Assembly: GCA_018402765.1 (NCBI GenBank)
Contig: JAGYIE010000002.1
Location: 248,001-312,000, forward strand
Reading direction: 5' to 3'
DNA from: Vicingaceae bacterium
GTDB taxonomy: Bacteria; Bacteroidota; Bacteroidia; Flavobacteriales_E; Vicingaceae
Length of the DNA stretch: 64,000 nucleotides
The notes under the pieces were generated by a model. It had not been told where the DNA came from, made no database searches, and worked only from the letters and a program-made list of their open reading frames with translations. The translations under genes and the position numbers were made by a program. Below are positions 30,002 through 38,536 of this stretch, piece after piece (positions within the stretch are counted from its first letter, which is position 1; the number at the start of each line of letters is the position of its first letter).

Positions 30002-30856
30002 TTAAACAATAATCGGTAAATTGTCTATCAATCTGACATTTCCAACCTTTACTGCTATGAACAAATGAGGTTTCCACGAATAACCTTGATTAACAGTAGG
30101 CTGTAGCGTATCTCCGTCAACTAAGGTAAGGTACTCTACTTCAAAGTCAACTATTGAATTAATCCGTTTAATTCCAGTTGAAATAAGTTCATTCATTTCA
30201 TTTACATTAGTGCAATAGTTCTTTGCAATTTCAGATAGTTCTCTATAAATAACACTTGCTTCATTCCGCTGCTTTTCAGTTAAAAGTTTATTTCTACTGC
30301 TCATCGCCAATCCATTAAACTCTCTACTTGTTGCGCACCCAACAATATCAATCCCCATATCTTCCATCTCTACCAACCTTCGAACAATCATTAATTGCTG
30401 AAAATCCTTTTCTCCGAAATAGGCCCTATGAGGATTAACAATTTCAAATAATCGCTTGACCACTATAGCCATTCCATTAAAATGACCCGGACGATGCTCT
30501 CCTTCCATAAGCGCTTCTAATGAACCAAAATTATACTTTTGGGAAACTTCGTTTGGATAGATTTCATCAATTGATGGAACAAAAACTACATGACAGTTAT
30601 GTTTACTTAATAGCTTAATATCTTCGTTCACCGTTCTAGGGTACTTAGCTAAATCGTCAGCATTATTAAACTGTTTTGGATTTACGAAAATACTACAAAC
30701 GACCAAATCATTTTCTCTCATTGCCTTATCTATCAATGCCATATGACCATCATGTAGTGCACCCATGGTAGGAACAAACCCAATTTCCTTACTATCGTTC
30801 TTTAATTCAGCTAGAAAGTAGTGAAGTTCTGATGCAGACGTAAACTGTTTAATCAT
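30002..30856 (-). CDS. panC: Pantothenate synthetase (pantoate-beta-alanine ligase)
   Basis: Joins pantoate and beta-alanine with ATP, making pantothenate. The 284-aa protein is the family's normal length. It has the HIGH-type signature in VPTMGALHDGHMALID (about 29-44), the pantoate-binding segment with FVNPKQFNNADDLAKYPR, and the KMSKS-like LAMSSRNKLL (about 183). GEHRPGHFNGMAIVVKRLF is the classic middle motif. It heads the leftward operon with panD, the flippase-like gene and rfaE2. Confidence 0.97.
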   Translation of the reverse strand: MIKQFTSASELHYFLAELKNDSKEIGFVPTMGALHDGHMALIDKAMRENDLVVCSIFVNPKQFNNADDLAKYPRTVNEDIKLLSKHNCHVVFVPSIDEIYPNEVSQKYNFGSLEALMEGEHRPGHFNGMAIVVKRLFEIVNPHRAYFGEKDFQQLMIVRRLVEMEDMGIDIVGCATSREFNGLAMSSRNKLLTEKQRNEASVIYRELSEIAKNYCTNVNEMNELISTGIKRINSIVDFEVEYLTLVDGDTLQPTVNQGYSWKPHLFIAVKVGNVRLIDNLPIIV

Positions 30857-30933
30857 TTGCTATTGGTTAATGAAAAATGGTTAAAAATTAAGGTTTTAAC
30901 GCATCCGGAAAACGGACCAAGGTAAACCCATTG

Positions 30934-30964
30934 TTGAAAAATCGCAATAAAATTCGTACTTTTG
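30934..30964 (+). promoter_or_regulatory. Predicted promoter (TTG, 20 bp, TACTTTTG) that fixes the downstream start
   Basis: A TTG (30934-30936) stands 20 bases before TACTTTTG (30957-30964), a good Bacteroidota -33/-7 pair. The open frame extends back to a TTG at 30931, which would lie in this promoter; therefore the ATG at 30994 is the true start of the starch-synthase-like gene. Confidence 0.65.
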
Positions 30965-30993
30965 TTTCGCTTTTGTTAATTAATCCATCCTTT

Positions 30994-31821
30994 ATGACTA
31001 AGAAAAGAATACTTTTTATCTCACAAGAGATAACCCCTTACACAGAAGAAAACGAAATTTCAAAAATAGGAAGACATCTTCCACAAGGCATACAAGAAAA
31101 AGGAAAGGAAATTAGAACGTTTATGCCAAGATTTGGTTCTATAAACGAAAGAAGAAATCAACTTCACGAGGTTATTCGATTATCAGGAATGAATCTAATA
31201 ATTGATGAAAATGATCATCCTTTGATCATCAAAGTTGCTTCTATCCAACCTGCAAGAATGCAAGTTTACTTTATTGACAATGAAGACTTCTTTCAGCGAA
31301 AAGCAATCTTTGAAGATAAAAAAGGCACCTTTTTTGAGGATAATGACGAACGATCAATTTTCTTCTGCAGAGGAGTTCTTGAAACAGTAAAAAAACTAGG
31401 TTGGGCGCCTGATTTAGTTCACTGTCATGGATGGATGACTAGCCTTATTCCTATGTTTCTAAAAACTGCATACAAAGAGGAGCCCCTTTTTGAAAACACA
31501 AAAGTAGTTTATTCTGCTTATGACGATGAATTTGACAAGAGTCTAAACCATGATTTTGCAAAGAAGGCGTTAATGGAGGGTATTGATCCAAAAGATTTGG
31601 CAATGTATGAGAACCCAACACATAAAAATATTACCAAAGCTGCTATATCATGGTCAGATGGTGCAATTGTAGGTTCACAAGACATCAATGAAGAGTTGAT
31701 TCAATTTATAGAAAAAAGTGGAAAACCAATGCTATCCTATCAGTCAGAAGACAAATATGTAGAATCATTTTCTAACTTTTATGATGAAATTTTAACTGAA
31801 GAAGAAGTTTTAGCTAAGTAA
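30994..31821 (+). CDS. Starch/glycogen synthase-like protein, N-terminal GT5 domain only
   Basis: A 275-aa protein that matches the N-terminal Rossmann half of glycogen/starch synthase: it opens RILFISQEITPYTEENEIS (the ADP-glucose loop region has KTGG in true enzymes, here EISKIG), then FMPRFGSI, PDLVHCHGWMTSLIPMFLKT and a YSAYDDEF motif. The C-terminal GT-B half with the ExxxxxE-type nucleotide site is absent, so catalysis is doubtful. Such single-domain proteins are found in the panC to glmS neighbourhood of many Bacteroidota. The start at 30994 is favoured because the longer frame overlaps the promoter. Confidence 0.87.
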   Translation: MTKKRILFISQEITPYTEENEISKIGRHLPQGIQEKGKEIRTFMPRFGSINERRNQLHEVIRLSGMNLIIDENDHPLIIKVASIQPARMQVYFIDNEDFFQRKAIFEDKKGTFFEDNDERSIFFCRGVLETVKKLGWAPDLVHCHGWMTSLIPMFLKTAYKEEPLFENTKVVYSAYDDEFDKSLNHDFAKKALMEGIDPKDLAMYENPTHKNITKAAISWSDGAIVGSQDINEELIQFIEKSGKPMLSYQSEDKYVESFSNFYDEILTEEEVLAK

Positions 31822-33156
31822 ATGAAAAACAGATTGTATTTATCACACTATATGCGGAAAGTATCACTACTTTCCGCTATATTTTTTTTAGCCTTTTCTA
31901 CATATTCATGTAAAAAAGATGGGAATTTAGCTCCAGATTTCGAAGAAAATAATGCGAATGTGCAGTTTTCTGATACCACTTTAATCATCGCTTCTACCAT
32001 TAAGGAAGATTCTATATTGTCAAACAAAACCACTAAAGCGCTGATTGGTATTTACACCGATTCTATTTTTGGCACATCTACGGCTTCTTACTATACGCAA
32101 TTGAGCATGATTGGAAGCAATTTGGATTTTGGAACAGTTGCTAACTTAGTAGTTGACTCAGTAGTTCTAGCACTTAAATTCGACGATTACTACGGTAACG
32201 CTGATCAGCAGACCTTTGAAGTATTTGAAGTCATTGAAGCTTTTATAGAAGATGAAGGATACTATTCTAAAGACTCCATGCTTATTGATAATGCGGTTAT
32301 TGGGAGTAAATCATTTATTCCAAGCTTAGATAGTGTATTGGTAGGAACCGCAAACAGAAGTCCACAGCTAAGAATAAAAATGGACAATAGTTTTGGTCAA
32401 AAACTTATAGACCAATCAGGTAGTGCAACTTATGCTGACAATGATGCTTTTCAAGATTTCTTGAAAGGTTTATTTATTCGTTCGGCAGCATTAATAGGAG
32501 CAGAATTACCAAGAGGTGCTACTTGCTATTTCGAACCAAATTCTTCTACTTCAGGCCTATTTTTATATTATACAGATAATAGTGGCTCAACACCTGTTTC
32601 TCGTTCATATCGATTTGAAATAAACGCAAATGATCAACGCTTTAATAATTTCGAGCATGATTACAGTGGAACTATCGTTGAGCAAGCATTAAACAATACA
32701 ATTGTAGATACCACAATTGCTTTTGTTCAGGCTATGAGTGGTGTTAAAACCCACTTAAGGTTACCTGATTTAAAATCGATTATAGCAGATGGTCAGAAGA
32801 AGATTATCAATCAAGCAGAATTAGTTATCCCTGTAGTAGATGGGAGCTATATCGATCAAGGTATTGCCGAAAAATTATTAGTCGTAGCAGCTGACTCTTC
32901 TGGTTTAGGTGTTTTTATTCCAGACATCTTTTTGGACAGCGACTATTATGGGGGTGTTTACAATGAAACCACCAAAGAATACCGATTCAATATTACTCGC
33001 CACGTTCATCAACTAATAAATAATAACAGGGCTGATTACGGAATGATTCTTTTAGTATCGGGCTCAGCAACTCAAGCAAGTCGAGTAATTATTAGAAAAC
33101 AAGGAGATAATTTAGAAGGAATTAAGTTAAATTTGACTTATTCAACTACCGAATAA
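31822..33156 (+). CDS. DUF4270 family lipoprotein
   Basis: A 444-aa outer-membrane or periplasmic lipoprotein. A hydrophobic signal ends at YSC with the lipid-bearing cysteine at residue 30 (or residue 20 if ATG 31852 is used, which gives the more typical MRKVSLLSAIFFLAFSTYSC). The rest is beta-rich, with the family-style GIYTDSIFGTSTASYYTQL motif near 78-95, LRLPDLKSIIADG around 315 and RYNITRHVHQLI-like FNITRHVHQLINN near 390. DUF4270 has no established activity. It starts directly after the preceding stop codon, and glmS follows after 12 bases, so all three are likely co-transcribed. Confidence 0.85.
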   Translation: MKNRLYLSHYMRKVSLLSAIFFLAFSTYSCKKDGNLAPDFEENNANVQFSDTTLIIASTIKEDSILSNKTTKALIGIYTDSIFGTSTASYYTQLSMIGSNLDFGTVANLVVDSVVLALKFDDYYGNADQQTFEVFEVIEAFIEDEGYYSKDSMLIDNAVIGSKSFIPSLDSVLVGTANRSPQLRIKMDNSFGQKLIDQSGSATYADNDAFQDFLKGLFIRSAALIGAELPRGATCYFEPNSSTSGLFLYYTDNSGSTPVSRSYRFEINANDQRFNNFEHDYSGTIVEQALNNTIVDTTIAFVQAMSGVKTHLRLPDLKSIIADGQKKIINQAELVIPVVDGSYIDQGIAEKLLVVAADSSGLGVFIPDIFLDSDYYGGVYNETTKEYRFNITRHVHQLINNNRADYGMILLVSGSATQASRVIIRKQGDNLEGIKLNLTYSTTE

Positions 33157-33168
33157 AATAAGATTTAT

Positions 33169-35007
33169 ATGTGTGGAATTGTAGCATACGTTGGTGAAAA
33201 ACAAGCTTATCCCATCTTAATTAAAGGATTAAAGCGATTGGAATACAGAGGATACGATAGTGCAGGAGTTGCATTATTGGGTTCAGATATCAACTTATAC
33301 AAAAAACAAGGTAAAGTTTCAGAACTAGAAAAGTTCGCTATCGATAAAGATACAAATTCAACTATTGGAATTGGACATACTCGATGGGCGACTCATGGTG
33401 TGCCTAATGATGTAAACGCGCATCCACACACTTCTAATGACGGCAATCTAGCCATTATACATAATGGAATAATTGAAAACTACGCTTCTTTAAAGAAAGA
33501 ACTAATTAATAGAGGTCATGAATTTAGAAGTGAAACTGATACTGAGGTTCTTGTTCACTTAATTGAAGAAGTAAAGAAGATAGAGCAATGCTCCCTTTTA
33601 GAAGCAGTTCAATTGGCCCTTAAAGAAGTTATTGGAGCTTACGCTATTGTTATATTGTCAAATGAAACACCAGATACCTTAATTGTCGCCAAAAAAAGTA
33701 GCCCTTTAGTAATTGGTGTTGGTGAAGATGAGTTTTATGTAGCTTCTGATGCAACGCCTATAATTGAATACACAAAGAATGTATTGTATCTTGAAGATGA
33801 GGACATTGCTGTATTGACTAAAGGAAAAGATATTCAGCTGACAAACATTAAAAATCAACAGAAAACAGCCAATACAATTGCATTAGAAATGAAAATAGAA
33901 GCCATAGAAAAAGGCGGCTATGAGCATTTTATGTTAAAGGAGATTTACGAACAACCTACTTCAATACGCAACAGTATGTTGGGGAGACTAAACACCATAA
34001 ACGGTGAGGTAGTGATGGGCGGTATTGAAGAGTACGAGCATAAATTTATGAATGCAAAACGCATCATATTTGTAGCTTGTGGTACATCTTGGCATGCAGG
34101 ACTAGTTGGCGAATACATGATCGAATCATTAGCAAGAATTCCTGTTGAAGTAGAATATGCTTCAGAGTTCCGCTACCGAGATCCAATTATTAATTCTGAC
34201 GATATTGTAATCGCTATTTCTCAATCAGGTGAAACAGCGGATACCTTAGCAGCATTAGAGATCGCCAAACAAAAGGGAGCCCTTATTTATGGAATTTGCA
34301 ATGTAGTAGGTTCATCAATAGCTCGCGCTACTGACGCAGGATCGTACACACACGCAGGTCCTGAAATTGGTGTAGCTTCTACCAAAGCTTTTACTGCACA
34401 AGTGACTATTCTTGCCTTAATTGCATTGACTTTAGCAAAGAAAAAAGGATCTATTAGCGAAAGCAGATATAGAGCATTATCACAAGAACTGAACAATATA
34501 CCAAACGTGGTAGAAGAAGTATTAAAAACAAATGCTGCAGTAGAATACATCGCTGAAATTTATAAAGATGCACGCAACTGCTTGTATCTAGGAAGAGGGA
34601 TCAACTTCCCCGTAGCATTGGAAGGAGCTCTCAAATTAAAAGAAATATCCTACATACATGCAGAAGGTTACCCTGCCGCAGAAATGAAGCACGGTCCAAT
34701 TGCATTGATAGATGCAGATATGCCAGTAGTGGCAATTGCTACCAAGAAAAACTCATATGAGAAAGTAGTAAGCAACATACAAGAAGTAAAAGCTAGAAAT
34801 GGTAAAATTATTGCGGTAGTAACTAAAGGTGATACTGCAGTAAGAGAAATAGCAGACCACGTAATTGAAATACCTGATGTAGACGACTTTTTTGATCCGT
34901 TGATTACCGTTATTCCATTACAATTATTATCGTATCACATAGCAGTAATGAGAGGATGCAACGTAGATCAGCCGCGTAATTTGGCTAAGTCAGTTACGGT
35001 AGAGTAA
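33169..35007 (+). CDS. glmS: Glutamine-fructose-6-phosphate aminotransferase
   Basis: Makes glucosamine-6-phosphate, the first step towards UDP-GlcNAc for peptidoglycan and lipopolysaccharide. The 612-aa protein has the N-terminal Ntn glutaminase domain with catalytic Cys2 (MCGIVAYVG) and the GHTRWATHG motif, then two SIS domains with ACGTSWHAG (about 303) and SQSGETADTL, and the conserved C-terminal DQPRNLAKSVTVE. Length and residues are normal. A rho-independent terminator follows at 35029. No glmS ribozyme-like sequence is recognised upstream; the gene is translated from the preceding operon. Confidence 0.97.
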   Translation: MCGIVAYVGEKQAYPILIKGLKRLEYRGYDSAGVALLGSDINLYKKQGKVSELEKFAIDKDTNSTIGIGHTRWATHGVPNDVNAHPHTSNDGNLAIIHNGIIENYASLKKELINRGHEFRSETDTEVLVHLIEEVKKIEQCSLLEAVQLALKEVIGAYAIVILSNETPDTLIVAKKSSPLVIGVGEDEFYVASDATPIIEYTKNVLYLEDEDIAVLTKGKDIQLTNIKNQQKTANTIALEMKIEAIEKGGYEHFMLKEIYEQPTSIRNSMLGRLNTINGEVVMGGIEEYEHKFMNAKRIIFVACGTSWHAGLVGEYMIESLARIPVEVEYASEFRYRDPIINSDDIVIAISQSGETADTLAALEIAKQKGALIYGICNVVGSSIARATDAGSYTHAGPEIGVASTKAFTAQVTILALIALTLAKKKGSISESRYRALSQELNNIPNVVEEVLKTNAAVEYIAEIYKDARNCLYLGRGINFPVALEGALKLKEISYIHAEGYPAAEMKHGPIALIDADMPVVAIATKKNSYEKVVSNIQEVKARNGKIIAVVTKGDTAVREIADHVIEIPDVDDFFDPLITVIPLQLLSYHIAVMRGCNVDQPRNLAKSVTVE

Positions 35008-35028
35008 AATAAAATCAACATAAGAGAT

Positions 35029-35059
35029 AAAAAAGGAGCTGAATTCAGCTTCTTTTTTT
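35029..35059 (+). terminator. Rho-independent terminator after glmS
   Basis: AAAAAAGGAGCTGAATTCAG continues into CTTCTTTTTTT: an A-rich side, the palindrome AGCTGAATTCAGCT and a T-run. Symmetry means it may work for both strands. Confidence 0.85.
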
Positions 35060-35079
35060 GTAAAGACTCTCCCGTACTG

Positions 35080-35275
35080 AAATAAGTTGACACTAAATCG
35101 ACTTATTAATGAAGAAAGCAGAACAAAAAAAGAAACACCGTAGCCAACCCGATTACAATTTAGGCTTTAAATTGGACGTAGTATCATAGGTAGAAAAAGG
35201 CGAGATGACATACAAACAGGCACGAAAGGCCAACGGTATATAAGGACGACAGCACAAAAAACGAGGTTAAAATAG
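35080..35275 (+). pseudogene. Decayed IS3-family transposase OrfA fragment with a possible terminal repeat
   Basis: From ATG 35109 the frame reads MKKAEQKKKHRSQPDYNLGF, then KLDVVS, a TAG stop, VEKGEMTYKQARKANGI, a TAA stop and a GRQH remnant. The parts YNLGFKLxVV, VEKGEMTYKQA and GI-GR are typical of the DNA-binding OrfA of IS3-type elements in Bacteroidota. At least two stops and a likely frameshift (GRQH where QGRST is usual) show that it is dead, and OrfB is gone. Just upstream, AATAAGTTGA and TCGACTTATT around 35082-35107 are near-inverted. It marks the left edge of the accessory island. Confidence 0.8.
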
Positions 35276-35291
35276 GTAGTTTTAGATACCC

Positions 35292-35305
35292 ACCTAATAT
35301 ACCTA
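35292..35305 (+). promoter_or_regulatory. ACCTA-N4-ACCTA direct repeat upstream of the phosphatase gene
   Basis: Two ACCTA half-sites at 35292 and 35301 are exactly 9 bases apart, in CCCACCTAATATACCTATTA. The same arrangement stands at 44386-44399 and, with one mismatch, at 44286-44299. The motif ends 60 bases before the phosphatase start. A DNA-binding site is proposed; the protein is unknown. Confidence 0.5.
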
Positions 35306-35365
35306 TTAAATTAACCTTCTTCCATTAGTAATAGTTATAATTGATACATTTTTAAGCTTTTAATT

Positions 35366-36277
35366 ATGATTGATTTAATTGGCGATATACATGGGCACGC
35401 AGACCAACTAGAAGAATTACTTCATAAATTAGGTTACGAAAAACGCAATGGTACATACACTCATCCTGAAAGAAAAGTTCTATTCGTAGGTGATTACATT
35501 GATCGTGGACCAAAAATCAAGGAAACGCTTGAGATTGTGAAATCAATGGTTGAAAGTAAAAATGCCATCGCTCTAATGGGCAATCATGAATACAATGCTA
35601 TATGCTTTCATCTATTGAAAGAAGATGGTGGACACCTCAGGGAACATAGCATTAAAAACGTAAATCAACACTGGAAAACAATAGAAGCTTTTCGCAATAA
35701 TCAGGAGGAATACAACGACTATATAGACTGGTTCAAAACTTTACCACTGTATTATGAAACCGAAAATTTTAGAGCAGTTCACGCATGTTGGGATAATAAA
35801 AACATTGAATTTTTAAGACAAACACTGATCAATGACAGATTGACGGATGAATTGATTTATAAATCAGTAAAAAAGGGAACAAGACTCAATGATACAATTG
35901 AAGAAACCTTAAAAGGCAAAGAAATAAAAATGCCACAAAATCAGTTTTTCTATGATAAAGATGGATCCAAACGCTCAGAAATAAGGATTAAATGGTGGGA
36001 AAATCCTGCAATAATGACTTATAAGTCTATAAGCGTGGAACCTATTGAGCATTTAACGGAACAACAAATAGAATTGTCAGAACTTAAGTCGCTTGATTTT
36101 TACAACGAAAATGAAAAAACAGTATTCTTCGGCCATTATTGGCTAAAGGGAGAACCCAAACCTTACAAAAAGAATGTGTGCTGTCTAGACTATAGTGTAG
36201 CAAAGGAGGGCAAACTAGTGGCATATAGACTTAATGAAGAAGCTAAGCTAGACAGCAAAAACTTATTTTATGTTTGA
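35366..36277 (+). CDS. PPP-type metallophosphoesterase (Ser/Thr phosphatase or ApaH/PrpE-like)
   Basis: A 303-aa calcineurin-like phosphatase. The two-metal site is intact: GDIHG (6-10), GDYIDRGP (42-49), GNHE (72-75), HACWD (about 146) and GHYW (about 257). Relatives hydrolyse phosphoproteins or dinucleoside tetraphosphates (PrpE); the substrate here cannot be told. It lies 57 bases before the McrB gene on the same strand, in an otherwise restriction-type island, and could be co-transcribed with it. The pairing is suggestive only: standalone PPP phosphatases are common in bacteria. Confidence 0.88.
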   Translation: MIDLIGDIHGHADQLEELLHKLGYEKRNGTYTHPERKVLFVGDYIDRGPKIKETLEIVKSMVESKNAIALMGNHEYNAICFHLLKEDGGHLREHSIKNVNQHWKTIEAFRNNQEEYNDYIDWFKTLPLYYETENFRAVHACWDNKNIEFLRQTLINDRLTDELIYKSVKKGTRLNDTIEETLKGKEIKMPQNQFFYDKDGSKRSEIRIKWWENPAIMTYKSISVEPIEHLTEQQIELSELKSLDFYNENEKTVFFGHYWLKGEPKPYKKNVCCLDYSVAKEGKLVAYRLNEEAKLDSKNLFYV

Positions 36278-36334
36278 TTGAACTTTGATGAAAAACTAAC
36301 AAGAAAATATTAATAATAACTGCACTTTAAGAAA

Positions 36335-38536
36335 ATGAAAGATTTAGAAGATATAATTATTGATTGTCAATTGTCACTTGAAGAAATAACTAAGAAATAT
36401 AACACAGACTTCAACCAAATTGTTGAACAAGAAAAGGATTGGCTAAAGAATCTTGAAGAAAAGACATCGCTTTTATCAGAAAACTCGCGTATTGAAATTG
36501 AATATGTAATTACAAAACTTAAAGATGTAGATTATACTTTTAAAGAAACGGATACAGAAAAACTATCGAAATTCATCAGCCAAATAAATAGTATTGTTGG
36601 TATTGCAAATCGGATAAACAACTTCAAAGAAGGCACAATACTCAACAATAAGCAAAGTCTTCAACTATTTAAATTATTTAACAAAATAAAATCGACTAAT
36701 CGTTTTAGTGAATTTCAATACACTCTGAACAATAATTTAAATTCATTTATAGTCCATCTTTTCTCAGTAGTAAAGCATTGTCAATTACCTGAAAAGTATC
36801 CAATATACTACCGATTTTGGAAAAACATATTAGGCGAGGTATTAAAGAAAGCCGATGATTATGATAGCTTTTGTGAGTTCTACCTCACTATTCATTCACC
36901 AAAACACCTAAACTTCGCAGGATACTTTGGAACGATTGGAACAATTCTAGCAAGAAAGATTTCGGAAAAACAAGTCATTAAAGAAGAAGGTGATAACAAT
37001 TACAATTACATCAGAAGTAAAATACTAAATATCCACTATTTTGATATAATCACTGGATATAAACGGAAGCCTAATTATTATCTCTTAGATTCGAAATATG
37101 GAGTAAACAATGACATTGATGTATTTCCAAAAATGCTAGAAAGCAATATTGTTTCGGTTGGTTTCGCTTCTCATCTTGACTTAAGTGACTTCTATTTAAC
37201 TGATGATGCTGAAATGGTCGAATATCTTAAAGAAGAAAATGAAGAAGTTAATTCATGCAATGCACTAAGGCTATTTATGAATATCAGAGCAGGAGACAAG
37301 GTTGCTATTAAAACCAATGGGTCTTCGAAAGGTAAAAAGGGTATTTTGTCAATTGTTGGAATCTTTGAAGTTATTCAAAATGAAGATGGTGAAGTATACA
37401 GCTACGATCCTGATGGCTTGGGTCACACATTATCTGTCAAAGTTGTAGATGCTCCAATATATGAAGAGTTTGAACTAGGAAGGTATAATTCAACTGTTCA
37501 CAAACTATCTAAACAAGAACACATAAGCCAAATTTTCAATCGAATTAATAAAAATAGAAGTCTACTTCTTGAAACGAAAGAAAAATTTCAAAATACAAAT
37601 TTTGAAAATTTAAGCCTAAACACAATTTTATATGGACCTCCTGGCACAGGAAAAACTCATTTACTAAAAAATAAATTTATCGAGATGTTTACATCCCCAC
37701 CAAATGGCATTGGTGAGAAAAAAGAGCGATTTGAGTTTCTAACATTTCATCAATCTTACTCTTATGAAGATTTTATTGAAGGAATCAAACCCGAACTTTC
37801 TGGAAGTGATGTTTCTTATAAAATAGAAGAAGGTATATTTCAAAAAATGTGTACTAGAGCAAGAAATGATTCCTCAAATGATTATGCAATTTTTATTGAT
37901 GAAATAAATAGAGGCAATATTTCTTCAATTTTTGGAGAATTAATAACTCTTATTGAAGATGATAAACGAGAAGGAAGGCCCAATGAAATAAAAGCTACTC
38001 TTCCCTACTCTAAAAAAAAATTTTCAGTACCAAAAAACCTTTATATCATCGGAACTATGAACACTGCAGACCGCAGTGTCGAGGCTTTAGATACTGCTCT
38101 TAGGAGAAGATTTTCATTTATTGAAATGAATCCAGAGCCTGAGAAATTAAATACTGATGAATTTAAATGCACAGGAATTGATTTAGAAGCTTTATTAAAT
38201 ACCATGAATGCACGAATAGAAAAACTACTTGATAAGGATTATTGTATCGGGCACTCCTACTTCATGACTATTAAAAATAGACAAGAACCAATAGAAGAAA
38301 TCAAAAGCATTTTCCAGAATAAAATTCTCCCTCTTTTACAAGAATACTTTTACGGTGATTGGGGCAAAATACTTTTAGTAATTGGTGAAAAATTTGTAGA
38401 AACTAAGAAGAATACCGTCAAGTTTCTTTCTACAGATAGTTATGAAGACTTTAAAGAATATGAAGAAAAACCGATTTACAATTTCACCAGCAAGTCTAGT
38501 TGGACATTAGATTATTTCAAATCTATTTATGAGTAG
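36335..38536 (+). CDS. mcrB: McrB-like AAA+ GTPase with EVE/PUA-type reader domain, type IV restriction
   Basis: A 733-aa translocating motor of a modification-dependent restriction system. Residues 1-250 are helical and unassigned. About 265-365 resemble an EVE/PUA-like modified-base reader: SNIVSVGFASHLDLSDFYL, AGDKVAIKT, KGILSIVGIFEVI. The AAA+ module has Walker A GPPGTGKT at 434-441, the McrB signature FHQSYSYEDFIEGIKPE, Walker B/sensor FIDEINRGNISSIFGEL (from 520) and IGTMNTADRSVEALDTALRR. McrB proteins hydrolyse GTP. It overlaps mcrC by 8 bases (ATGAGTAG), a normal operon arrangement. Confidence 0.92.
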   Translation: MKDLEDIIIDCQLSLEEITKKYNTDFNQIVEQEKDWLKNLEEKTSLLSENSRIEIEYVITKLKDVDYTFKETDTEKLSKFISQINSIVGIANRINNFKEGTILNNKQSLQLFKLFNKIKSTNRFSEFQYTLNNNLNSFIVHLFSVVKHCQLPEKYPIYYRFWKNILGEVLKKADDYDSFCEFYLTIHSPKHLNFAGYFGTIGTILARKISEKQVIKEEGDNNYNYIRSKILNIHYFDIITGYKRKPNYYLLDSKYGVNNDIDVFPKMLESNIVSVGFASHLDLSDFYLTDDAEMVEYLKEENEEVNSCNALRLFMNIRAGDKVAIKTNGSSKGKKGILSIVGIFEVIQNEDGEVYSYDPDGLGHTLSVKVVDAPIYEEFELGRYNSTVHKLSKQEHISQIFNRINKNRSLLLETKEKFQNTNFENLSLNTILYGPPGTGKTHLLKNKFIEMFTSPPNGIGEKKERFEFLTFHQSYSYEDFIEGIKPELSGSDVSYKIEEGIFQKMCTRARNDSSNDYAIFIDEINRGNISSIFGELITLIEDDKREGRPNEIKATLPYSKKKFSVPKNLYIIGTMNTADRSVEALDTALRRRFSFIEMNPEPEKLNTDEFKCTGIDLEALLNTMNARIEKLLDKDYCIGHSYFMTIKNRQEPIEEIKSIFQNKILPLLQEYFYGDWGKILLVIGEKFVETKKNTVKFLSTDSYEDFKEYEEKPIYNFTSKSSWTLDYFKSIYE

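Noticed and set aside
30931-30993. Start of the starch-synthase-like gene at 30931
   Set aside because: This stretch carries the predicted promoter (TACTTTTG at 30957); ATG 30994 gives the family-typical start.
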